Positions 30,878 to 43,245 of a DNA stretch of 49,713 bases are shown piece by piece. The translations under genes and the position numbers were made by a program. Under the pieces are notes generated by a model. It searched no databases. It worked only from the letters and a program-made list of their open reading frames with translations, and was not told the origin of the DNA. Source of the stretch: Tieghemiomyces parasiticus (lineage: Eukaryota > Kickxellomycota > Dimargaritomycetes > Dimargaritales > Dimargaritaceae); contig JANBPT010000263.1 in assembly GCA_027575765.1 (NCBI GenBank), forward strand, positions 1 through 49,713, written 5' to 3'. Within the stretch, counting starts at the first letter, position 1. Each line of letters opens with the position of its first letter.

Positions 30878-33800
30878 ATGAAACGCCCGGCCTACACCGA
30901 CGACCCGAACGGCAGCTGCGACTCGGGCGAAGTGCGATATTCGCGACGGACCTCGGTACTACCCTCGCCCCTCCCTTCATCACCGCTCCGTCCGTCCGAA
31001 CCACCGCTCCTTCCCCACAGCCTACCCCCTCCTCTGCCATTGGGGCCAACTGCCACGGGTAACTTAGTCTCGCCTGGGCCGTACCGTCGTCCGGCCCCGT
31101 CATCCTCCCCGCCACTCGACGTGGCTCACTGGCTGGGAAGCTCAACTGCTTCTGGCCATCACACCCGTCAGTCCAGCCCCGCAGCCTCTACCCTCCGGTT
31201 CTTTCAACGGCTCTCTTCTGTCACCCCTGACCCCCAGGAGCGCCCGGAAGGTTGGCCACCGCGACCCCCGGCATCGGGGGTCTACGCTAACCCAACCCGG
31301 GAGCACACCATCGTCGACCCCGCTTCTATCCCCACCAGGGTTGACTACTCCTGGACGAACGAAGCGTTGGGAAGCCGTACCACGGCTAGCTCCTTGGCCC
31401 TGCTTGAGTCCCTGACCCGTCCCGCACATTCGCCACAGCGTGCGCTTGCTAGTTCTCTGGCGCCTACCAATGTACCTCAGGGCGGAGACACATCGTCCGG
31501 TGAATCAACCGCCATGGTCGAGTTGGTTGAGGGTGCCATACTGGCCGTCAATACCAACACCCGGCGCGTGGCCTGCGCCGCCTACTGCCCTTTGGAGCAG
31601 CGTATAAGCTATCTGCCTGACACCACAGATGACGCCGAATGCAGTGTCCTTAGCAGCCGTAAGTCTTGTGAAAATAACTCGCTTCATTGGCATGGTATAC
31701 TATGCTATATTTAATCCAACCGAGAATCATTTGACTGAACCGTCGGTGCTGTGCACGTATTACCATGAACGCAACAACTAGTCAAGCGCCAGTACCTTCC
31801 CAGTCTGACCATCGTCTGCAGCGACTGTCCTGCGGCCACGATGGAGGCCATGAAGAAACCAGGTAACACCGCCGCCAACCTATTTATTTCATGGGCTCTC
31901 TAACCACTTCAGTCTTCAAAATATGAATTGGTACAATTTTTCTGGGATATATCGGATGGGGCCTCAGACTGCGACCCTAACTCTGCCCATTGTAGCCCTG
32001 GTCCCCTCAACTTTGTACCAGTCGTTGGTATGTCTGATGGCTGTGCCATTACAGCTCGCTCCTCTGCTGATTTTTCGCCCAGCCACGCGCGCAACTGGCT
32101 CGCCGTTACGGGCCTTACGCCAGGCCAGGCCGGAGGCAGCCCATTCAATGGTTCCCTCAATCAACCTCCGGCGAAAACTTGGCTGGCCCGACCATGCGAC
32201 ATTGCTTATCCAGTAGCGGTAGGTGTGATGCAAGCGACTGAATGCAACTTTCGGGGGCAATGACCAACCCCGGCAAACCAAGTGTGCCTGGCATTAAAAC
32301 GTTAAATGTGTCCCCTCGTTTACAGCTTGGCTGCATTAGCGCCCTGGTGCACTACCTCCAGCAGTTTAACCAGTCGGGTGATGACCTGGCCGCCCAAGTC
32401 CAGCACGTGACGCCTATCGATCTGTAAGCCAATTTCCAATTGTCCGTATCACTAGGCCAGGCCATTGATACGCGCAAGGTCGAGAATGAACGTAGGGTAT
32501 ATCCACTAGCTAACCGTCTGCTTGGCCGCTTTGCTGTTTTCCATGCCAGGGCCGATTATATGGCGACGGATGACGACACTTACCGGTAAGGTTCGAATAT
32601 CAGGTTATTGAGACCCCAGCTAACTACGGTGATGGTTAGTGGGGACCAGGGTAACTGTGCGTTCGGAATTGCTGGATTTGATTTCTAAGCGCCTTGCCCG
32701 TCATAAAAGACCTCTGCATACTGTAACCACCCGCTCATTGCGTAGCAGTCAGCCAGGGGGCGGTTAACAGGCAGCCCCGCTGCTTATAAGCTAACACATT
32801 TTATCACTGATATTCCACCATGTCGAACAGGGCACTGCGGGTCTTCAATACGCAGCACCACACCAACATGCACCAGCAGGACAGGGGTCGTGAATGTTCA
32901 TCCCTTTTCGGTAGGTCGAGTGGCTAGGCAGCTTTCGTTGAGGTGGCACAGACTCTATATTTATCACGATGATGAGCCCGCAAATTCATGATCCCAAGCT
33001 TATCGCCGCAGGGAAATACCATACCAGCCTTGTTGAACCGCACCTACACCGTCTACGGCCAGTCGCTTCTCCGGACCTGGCTGGCCAGGCCGCTGCGCGA
33101 TCCCGTCACAATCAATGCCCGACTCGACATGGTCGCTTATTTCGCCGCCGCCCAACATCAGGCACTGCGATCTACGCTCCGGGGGTATCTGAAGGCCGCG
33201 GGAAAGTCTGTGCGCACACATCATCTTCCGAGCAAACTGACCCTCAGAGACTGGGAGGCTTGGATCAAGGTAAGTGTAATAGGTGTAAGCGGGATGGGAC
33301 ACAATTATCTGCAACGCAGCGTGAAGCTGAGCCGTTATCTTACACTTGCCCTTTCTGCCTCCCCTCATCCCCCCACTCCGCTTTGAGCACAGTTCCTGTC
33401 GGCTAGTATCAATATCCACTCGGTAGCGAAACAGCTTCCCCATGGGATGTCGATTAGCCAAAAGGTACGATGTCGGAATTATTTCGTGTACAACATTTTA
33501 CGATTTTTGAAACAGTGACGTGCCCAGTTAACAGGGATTAGAACTGCAAAATTTCCTTACACAGATCGAAGCCCTGCCACTGCAAACATTGCGAGGCCTG
33601 CTGGCCCACATCGAGGCCATGGTAAGTCAAATGTGCCGTGGTTGCCCGTACGAAGTGCCGAAGGGACCTTTGCGTTATTGGCTATTCGGCCTCTAAATAC
33701 CTGTATATTTCATAACCGCACGATTATAATCCATCCCACAGATTGATTTCCCAGGCAGTAAGCGGGAGGGACGAGTGGTGGTCAATGCAACGGTCGACCC

Positions 33801-36800
33801 AGTAAGCAGCGGGGGAGGGAGAGGGAGAGTGGAGGATACGGCGCAGATTGCCTATTGTCCGCCGTTTAGAACGGCTCCGATTAGAACTATGTAGCTCACC
33901 TGGCCTACTGTTGTAATGAGCCCCGGCCCAGATGCTGAATCAGCTACGAACGCAGTACGACAGGTTGCCCCAACTTTTGGTAGGTTTAGACTTAAATTGT
34001 AATGGTGGTTGATGCTGTGGATCATTTCCCACATGATTAACTGTGTTGGGGCACTTTCTCATTCTCTGGCACTGAATCCTTCATGTGTAACCTTCGCTGC
34101 TACCTGAACAGTCTCAAGCTAACCGAAGGATCACGCAGGACCTCCGAGGTGCTCTCAGGGGCGCCATTCGCACCCTTTACTTCCCGCAGCTGGGTTTCCT
34201 GATTACGGTGCCCCGGATGGCGATTGAGGAGCAAGGGTCCAGTCAGCAGCTGCAGGGATTCTCTGTGGTGGTAAGTGCCAGCAATGGAAATATATATATA
34301 TGTATATTTCATAGGGGCGGTCACACCAAAATTATATTTGGCAATAGCGATGCTTCACTAAATTATACGACCTAATGACCATCTGATCAACCGCTGTATC
34401 ACCGGTTTGGGTCACCGTTGTTCATAGCTTGAGACGGAAGCACAGTATTACCTAAAAAGCGTCTTCCTACAAGGTAGGTTACCAACTTCCCCCATCGATC
34501 ACCTGCAGGGTGAAGGGTGCGCCAAGCCCATTGAATAACGTCACTCAACCCCCAATCCATGTTAACGATCCTGTACTCTTGACCGATACGTGGATCTTAG
34601 AGCTCGACAATCGCTTCGGCGACGTGTACTATCTGGTAATTGGTAAGTCCGGATGCACAGCAATGTTGACCCCCACTCCGTGGATCGGTATTTGGCCTTA
34701 AACGATAACGCAGTGTCTGTACATATTTTCCATGAAAGATCGTGAGACCGAGCTGGTACAGGACCTAGTCGGGGAGCTCGTGGAGCACCTACCCCTGATC
34801 CGCAGCCTCTGCAGTTTTATCGGTGAACTGGACTGGTAAGTATAAATGAGCACGGTAATTATCAAGGATTCACAATGGTGCAGCATGACTGATACCAGAT
34901 TTTAGTAGGCCACCGCCGCTTTTCCTAACGAGTACTAAGTTTTAAACTGTCTTCATTATTTGCCATCTTATTTCAATTGAAGCGTCTTGGCTCTGGCCGA
35001 CGTTGGAGCTCGTCTCCAGTATACCCGACCTGTATTCAGTGACACCGGGCAGGTCTGTATTAGAGGCGGTAGGTAAGTTTACGTGCGAATTCGCCTGGTG
35101 ACCGTGCCCAAGGATTAGTGCCGGTTAGAAGGCCATGTTAGCTAACATTTTCAACCGCCCAGGTTGTGTTCGAAGCCGTTAGACACGCGCTGCTCGAGAC
35201 CTTTTCAGATGTCTGCGTAGCCAACGATACGGTTATCAATCTTGACGAGCGACTGCTGTTGATAGTGGCTCCCAATAATTCGGGCAAGAGTGTCTATATG
35301 GAACAGGTAAGCCAATATTGCAAACGACGTAGCGCACCCAGCGGTAGGCCTTTCCCTTCAGAATGCCCTTGGTCACTCACCCTTGAAGTCCGTGATCGAA
35401 TTGATACCACTCCGTTAACCTCCCCCCCAACGCACCATAAGGTGGCCCTGGTAGTCCTCATGGCACAAATTGGCAGGTGAGCACATACATGGGCAAAACG
35501 GAAGATAAGAGAAAAAGAAAGTACGAATGCACGCCTTGCAGCTTTCTGGGGGCTATCACACCCGACACTATTTATTGAACAGTCCCTATCTGCCCACGAT
35601 CATTAGCTTGGTACCTGCCGAGGCCGCCGAACTGTATCCGTTCGACCGGATCTTGGTCAAAAGCAAAACGGTCGACTCGATCACCACGGTAAGAAAGCCA
35701 TCTTTGTTGTATTGAAAATTCCTTCGACGTCCGCTAGCGCCCACGACGTATCGACCTCTAATAACTGCTAGCTCATACTGGTCTGCAATGGAACCTTAAT
35801 AATGTATGCCACACCTCCCTTGCGTATGCCGGTCACCAGGAAACGAGTGCCTTCACTGAGGATCTTCGGTCACTGGCTGGGGCGGTCCAACGTTGCACCC
35901 GCTCATCCCTGTTTATCTGCGATGAATTCGGCAAGGGCACCAACACAGCAGGTTAGTCAATAGATTGGCGAGTTTCCCGATAACCGTACTCTAGGTCACC
36001 GGGCGCATGGAGAGGGTATCAGTTAGAAAACGCCCTCTGACCCGGCTGTTGCAATACGCAATGGTATGCTCCCCCCCTCCTCCTCCTTCTCGGTACAGAT
36101 GGCATCGGCCTCCTAGGTGCCACTTTGCAATATTTTATCGAACAGGAGGAGAATTGTCCACTGATTCTGGCGGCCACGCACTTCTATGGTGAGTATACAA
36201 GGCACATAGCCATGGCGCCGATGCCTTCGGCTGCCCGCTGATGCTAGCGAACGAGACCCAGGGGAGCCGCCCGGTCTGTCCTAATCACGGCCCATCGCCC
36301 CTTCCCCCTTCCACGTCTATAACTCCATACCTCAGAGCTGGCGGATCGGGATCTCCTCGGCCAGGTCCAAATGCGCATCAAATGGCAGACCATGGAGGTA
36401 CTTGTACACCAGCATGAGCAGACCCGGGGGGGAATGACCTACCTGTACAAGTAAGGGCCCTTCGTGAATTATAACTAGTCGACATGGTTCAAAATGGACA
36501 TCCCACTTATATGTGCAGTTTGGCCAATATGGACAATATCACCTCATTCAGTTTACCGCTTTTTTGTTTTCTTGCACCTCACGCATGCCCAGGATTATTC
36601 CTGGTATGGGAACCTGCGCTTGGGCCTATGTCTGCGCCCGCCAAGCCGGCCTGCCAGAGTCCGTTGTTGCCGAGGGTACGTATCCGTGGTAGAGTCTTAG
36701 CGCTGGCTCACTATGCTTCAACGTTATCATCTATGGTACCGTGACGACACCAATTAGTAATCCGGTCTACTAACCCGGTATTTATACGTCCTTGCACGCA

Positions 36801-37059
36801 TAACCTTTACTGGATAATTTCCGACGGGCCAGCCGAGGCCAACCGACACCGGTTCATCTTGGAGCGTTGTACTGGGGGGTCGACTCCGGCCTACGGCGAG
36901 GCGATCGACCTGAAGAAGCTCGACTGTGGAAACCCAGTGGCGGTGCAGGATTATTTGGGCGCTCTCGGTCTCAGCATCCACGATACTAGTACGCCGCCAG
37001 CTCAGGATACGAGCAGCAATGGCCAACCCGAGCTGGAAAGGTCGACCAAGTTACCTTGA
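30878..37059 (+). CDS. MSH5: MutS homologue MSH5, meiotic recombination factor (24 exons)
   Basis: MSH5 pairs with MSH4 as a sliding clamp that stabilises meiotic recombination intermediates; it lacks the mismatch-binding domain I. Exons: 30878-31658, 31782-31862, 31968-32218, 32326-32423, 32550-32585, 32831-32910, 33028-33269, 33393-33464, 33565-33621, 33742-33801, 33932-33979, 34112-34270, 34428-34473, 34601-34642, 34739-34835, 34983-35072, 35183-35306, 35442-35476, 35607-35688, 35840-35951, 36099-36188, 36336-36450, 36593-36675, 36833-37059. All phases agree and sum to 1035 residues; the start of exon 3 is the least certain. Residues 1-~200 are a Pro/Ser-rich extension. Then come the core (LLNRTYTVYGQSLLRTWLAR), Walker A-like APNNSGKSVYM at 35268, the MSH5-type DEFGKGTNTADG block, and AATHFY. 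Walker A has Ala where Gly is expected. The 3' end converges on TrxR. Confidence 0.93.
34290..34304. repeat. Short AT microsatellite in an MSH5 intron
   Basis: A run of alternating A and T (tatatatatatatgta) lies 20 bases into the intron after exon 12. It may be length-polymorphic. Confidence 0.7.
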
Positions 37060-37291
37060 AGCATAGGGCTCATCACGTTAAGGAACCCCCCCCCCTTGCT
37101 TCCTGCCACAGTGATGCTTCCGATCCAGTGCTTAAATGGGCCGATGAATCATTAGAAATTTAAGTTTAATCACTCTAACCTACTTACACCGGTACATGAA
37201 TGAACATGACAATCAACTCAAGGAGGAGACATTTCCAACGCACTTAAGGATACTACATGCTGCACCTCAGTCACTTTTAAACCGGTACAGC

Positions 37292-38636
<1,345 letters not shown>

Positions 38637-40372
38637 GCTATAGCTGGGTAAAGGTCGGCGCGTAAGACGGTTGGGAATCGATGCAGAGGTGCTTGGGTAA
38701 TGGAATCTAGTCAACAAATGAACGCGATGGGAGGAGGATGGGGAGAGAAGGGAGAGTGGGGGAGTGCGTAAGGGAGGCTTATCGACACAGGTACGGCCGG
38801 GTGTTGTGCGAAGGGGATGTGATTAGATAAGCAGCTGAAAACGAGTGTAGAGGGCAAGGGAGCAGTAGCCGGGCAGAGCCGGGGCCTTAAATAGTGGATG
38901 GGGCCCGCCGCAGCGCGTGGCCCATCAATCCACTGGCCCTCCCTGTCGCAGTCGTCTATGTTCAGAATTATCTGGGCCGATTGAGTTGAGCCCCATGGCA
39001 ACCGAGCAACGGCATCGACATCAACCCTATGGACGGACCAATTAGTTGTCATGGCGCAACATCCATGGCTGCTTACGGCGCCAGTAGGTCTTGTGCTTAT
39101 TATCTGACGCTTCGTTAGTTCTTGGCTTTAGGAAACTCTGCTGCAGAGGCGCCATGCGCAATGCCACGTCAGTGCCTCTTAACCGCGCTGTTCGCCGGTC
39201 CTGTGGGGCTCCCCAGAGTCGGTCGGCCCATCCGGCTGGAACCTCAGCCACTCGTTGATCAATAAGACTGTCCAACTTTAAAACGCAAAACCCACTACCG
39301 CTGCGTGGGATGACTGCTTTGCCAATGGATCAATAGCAGACTAGGAATGCCGCTCGATTTGTCAGCAAGGGGCTACCTATTGGCCAGACCGCCAGGCGCT
39401 CCTCGTGTGCAGCGAGCCACGATTGGTTAACGGTGTGGGCTACCAATGGGCGTCTTCTTACTGAGTCCTGGCGAGGCATATGTGATACGGCGGCACGATG
39501 GCAGTCGTTGGCAAGGCCAGTCAGCGCCTCCTGTGCGCCAGGGCCAAACGACCCCCAGCCCTGTCGATGGGGAGAATGACTATACTGGTTACACGTGACT
39601 GGATCGGCCTGGCCTTTGAGGTGCTCCTGACCCACACGCCCTACTCCAACCTCTCCATTAACCTGTCCCAGCGCGCCCCACCAAGCAAGAGGAGGGAACA
39701 AGAAATCGGCTGACCTAGGCTCTAAAGGCCTGCCCTGCCCGAGGCTGCAGGCTTGACTGCTAATGGGTAGCCGGATTAAAGCTGTCTGCCTTAGTTACCT
39801 CTCGCCTACCCTGCTTCGGCTGTGTTGTCTGACGCCGCCTTCCCAGGGTCCGGTAGGAGGTATCTGTGCATCATACCGCCGACGGGCGAGGAGCAGTGCT
39901 AATCTACCGGGCCTACGGCCAAATCCCTCCCCACTAAAGACCCAGGTACGGGGAGGGCGACGGGTCGGTGAGGAGGGTCCCTGCGAATCACGAGCTAGTA
40001 ACATGTGGGTCCCAAGGAAAGGCACTACTCTGACGCTGCTTGTGGCGAACGTAGCAGAGCCCTGTGGGAAAGCGTAGCCGCAAGCATGCGCTATCTATAT
40101 CCGGAGGAGCCGCTGCAGAGATACTAAGCGCGGCTTGAATTTATCACGAGCCTGTGGGTTATCTGGTCTGAGTGACCCGGCAGGCATATAGGGTCACCAC
40201 CCGCGCCCCCCTCCCACCTTGCGTATGACCAAGACCTATCTCAATCCCTGGCACATTGACCGCCTTTCTTCCCTTCATTTCAACTATAACCTCTACCGAC
40301 CTCTTTCGACGCCCGGGACGTCCCGCATTTCACCGACACCTCCGCTTTTCCACCGCACCTTTTCGTTCTGCC
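38637..40372. other. Divergent intergenic region between TrxR and citrate synthase
   Basis: About 1.7 kb with the promoters of both genes. A minus-strand TATTTAAGG (about 38886-38894) is a TATA-like candidate about 250 bases before the TrxR start. The right end (40228-40372) is open in the citrate synthase frame and reads like a mitochondrial presequence although it has no ATG. No other gene is supported. Confidence 0.5.
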
Positions 40373-42160
40373 ATGGCTCCTGTTCCGGCGACCAGCACCG
40401 CCGTCCGTCGCAATGTTGAAGCCAGCCCAGGCAGTCACAGCTACTTAACTACCCGGGGTCCGCTCACCGTGGCCGACCCCGCCTCGGGCGCATCCATTCA
40501 GCTCGACACTTCGAACCAGCGCGCCGGAAACTTCCTAGTCATTCCCGGCAGGTAAGCAGCAATACCCTGACCTGCCCGGTCTACGCGCCAATTTCGCCTA
40601 TTTACTCGAGCAGTTTCCAAGGTTACACAAGGTGGTTGTACCCACCCGCTCGGCACCTGTAATTGACACCTAGGTGCTCGGCCTTTGTCTTCCCCACCTT
40701 CCCCCCTTCATCCCGTCAGCGAGAACCATGATACCCTGACCGTGGTGGACAACCGCACCAAAAAGGTCTACGAACTCAAAGTCGAAAACAACACAGTGGC
40801 CGCCGTGGATTTTGCCAAAATTCGCGACACCGATGACCAAGGACGCCCCGCGGGTACGGGCCTGCGTCTATACGACCCGGGGTTCCAGAACACCGCGGTG
40901 GCCCGCTCACGTATCACCTACATCGACGGGGAGGCCGGGATCCTACAATATCGTGGTTACGACATCGAGGTCCTGGCCGAAAAGTCCAATTTTCTTGAGG
41001 TATCCTACCTCCTCATCTATGGTGAGCTGCCCACCGCGCGCCAGTTTGAACGTTTCCACCACGAAGTGATGCACCACACCTTCGTGCACCACAACCTGGG
41101 CCAGCTGATGCGCAGCTTTAACTACGACGCCCACCCCATGGGTATGTTCATCAGCGGCATCTCAGCCCTGTCTACCTTCCACCCGGAGGCCAACCCGGCC
41201 CTCAACGGCCAAGACATGTACGTGAACGACGCACGCATGCGCAACAAGCAAATTTTCCGCCTCCTGGGAAAGGCCCCCACCCTCGCCGCCTTCGCCTACC
41301 GTCACCGAATCGGCCGTCCCAACAACCTCCCGCGTAACGACCTGTCTTACACGGCCAACTTTCTCTACATGCTCGATCACCTGTCTGAGGAGGAGTACAC
41401 CCCACACCCAGTCCTCGTGCGCGCCCTCGACGTGCTCTTTATCCTGCACGCCGACCACGAGCTCAACTGCTCCACCGCCGCCATGCGTCACATTGGGTCG
41501 AGCCGCGTTGACCCCTACAGCGCGGTGGCCGGGGCCAGCGCCGCCCTCTATGGGCCCCTCCACGGCGGGGCCAACGAGGCCGTTGTGCGCATGCTCCAGG
41601 AAATTGGCACAGTGGACCAGATCCCGGCTTTCATCGAGGCCGTCAAGGCCCGCAAGAAGAAGCTAATGGGATTTGGCCACCGCATCTACCGCAACCACGA
41701 CCCCCGCCAAAAGATCATTCGCCGGGTGGCCAACGAAGTCTTCGAGGTCGTCGGCCAAAACCCGTTGCTCAAGGTGGCCCAGGCCTTGGAACAGGCCGCC
41801 CTGAAGGACGACTACTTTGTCAAGCGTAAGCTGTACCCGAACGTGGATTTCCTGTCAGGGATCGTGTACCACAGTCTCGGTGTGCCCCTCGATTATTACC
41901 CGGTACTTTTTGCCCTCCCGCGTATCGCCGGCTGGCTCGCCCACTGGAAGGAGTCCTGCGAGGAACCCAACGGTAAAATCTGGCGGCCCCGTCAGGTGTA
42001 TGTGGGCGAACCCCGTCGAGACTATGTGGCCCTTGAGGACCGCACGGCCACCCAGGCCAAGGGGGGTGACGAACTGGCTACGCTGGAATCCGTAGCGTCC
42101 CGTCAAGCCAACAAACGGTCCGAATTTGCAACCCACAAGCATATGAAGGCGTCCCTCTGA
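40373..42160 (+). CDS. Citrate synthase of bacterial/plant-peroxisomal type, two exons
   Basis: Condenses oxaloacetate and acetyl-CoA to citrate. Exon 1 is 40373-40551 (GGCAG|gtaagc) and exon 2 is 40720-42160 (acceptor cgtcag); AG+C joins in frame, giving 539 residues. The family signature is the type II-like order: LRLYDPGFQNTAVARSRITY, IDGEAGILQYRGYDIE, NYDAHPMGMFISGISALS, RNDLSYTANFLYML. Catalytic residues are His in FILHADHELNCSTA (~303), His in GPLHGGANEAV (~340) and Asp in LYPNVDFLSG (~435). This pattern is that of gamma-proteobacterial GltA and plant glyoxysomal enzymes, not the usual fungal mitochondrial CIT1. The C-terminus HMKASL is not a canonical PTS1. The N-terminal region appears to contain two copies of the LTVxD beta-hairpin (GPLTVADPAS and DTLTVVDNRT). 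Location is uncertain: see the upstream presequence-like extension. Confidence 0.95.
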
Positions 42161-42969
42161 ATGACACGCTGGTGACTAGCGGGGTCAAGGGCTGTGTGTC
42201 CAGTCGTAGCGTCTCTGTCTCTTCCGGGTCGTATCTTTTTTTTCCCCACGGGGTTGCACACTAGCCACCTGTAGACATGTGCAGTATGCCAAAGTATGGT
42301 TCGAGGGATATAATCAACTTGATGCTGTAAATGAGATGAATAATAACCGTAAAACTATAAAGACACTGAAGAAAGAAGTGGGTCAAGATGAAAGCAAAAG
42401 GAATATGGATGTGGTCGGTTGAAATGCCATCTCAATGTTATATCCGCTGGATCATGGCTTGATGCCGCTTTCACGCCTCCGTATACCACATGTCATAGCT
42501 TGATTCCGATCAATAGTGGCTTACCTGTTTGGCAGACTTCACTATCTGGGTTCCATTCTTCTATCCATATCCATTATTCCCCCTTCTTTTACCTATATTC
42601 CCTATATTCCTTTCGAGCAGCGTTCAATCTTCCTGATCTTTGAACGTCATCTTCACCTCCAGACACCGCCGCCTCTTATCCTTCTAGGGCTTTCCTTTCT
42701 CTACTCTTACTCTGACGGCTACCTAGCCGTCCTGCCGTTATTGCCAACGCCTGGTTCCGCTACGGCCTGTCGTCCTGGATCCCCTAGTCTAGGCTAAGTA
42801 GTTACTATGAAAGATGTCGGCCGCTATTAAAGAGAAAAAGACCTAATGGTCGCTATTTAATAAATGACAGTTATCATCCGACCCACAATCCCCATCCCCA
42901 GCTCAAAAAGCTTAACACTTATTTTAGTACTTAGTAAGTTTACTCCTGCCATCCAAACGACTCTCTCAT

Positions 42970-42993
42970 CTCTCTCTCTCTCTCTCTCTCTCT
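42970..42993. repeat. (CT)n microsatellite
   Basis: An uninterrupted CT dinucleotide run of about 12 units, preceded by an interrupted copy (ctctctcat). Confidence 0.9.
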
Positions 42994-43090
42994 TTTTCCG
43001 GGTTGCTACATCACCTCCAATGTCACATCAATGCGTCTGGAATTAGTATAAATTGAGGGTTTTAAGCCGTATCCCCAAGGCGGGTAAGGC

Positions 43091-43113
43091 CTGGTGTGTA
43101 TACTACACACCAG
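43091..43113. repeat. Perfect 10-bp inverted repeat with 3-base spacer
   Basis: CTGGTGTGTA and TACACACCAG are exact reverse complements around TAC. It sits about 130 bases past the stop codon of the 7TM gene. It could be a hairpin in the 3' region, a protein-binding palindrome or chance. Confidence 0.8.
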
Positions 43114-43245
43114 TGCAATGTGTTTGTGGGAGACTTGGGCAGGTGGGGTTTAGTGATATTACCTCGGGCAAAAACTAAATACACGTATACGTTGTGTATG
43201 AATATCACCTAGATGCAAGTTTTGAACAAACTAAGGTCAGAATAT

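Larger units (their letters stand above)
42161..43245. other. Convergent intergenic region
   Basis: Lies between the 3' ends of citrate synthase and the 7TM gene. It contains a T-run (42235-42244), a (CT)n microsatellite and a perfect inverted repeat (43091-43113). AT content is higher than in the genes. No open frame with coding character. Confidence 0.5.

Noticed and set aside
42155..42160. C-terminal ASL of citrate synthase as a peroxisomal targeting signal
   Set aside because: The PTS1 consensus needs a basic residue at the penultimate position; Ser does not fit.
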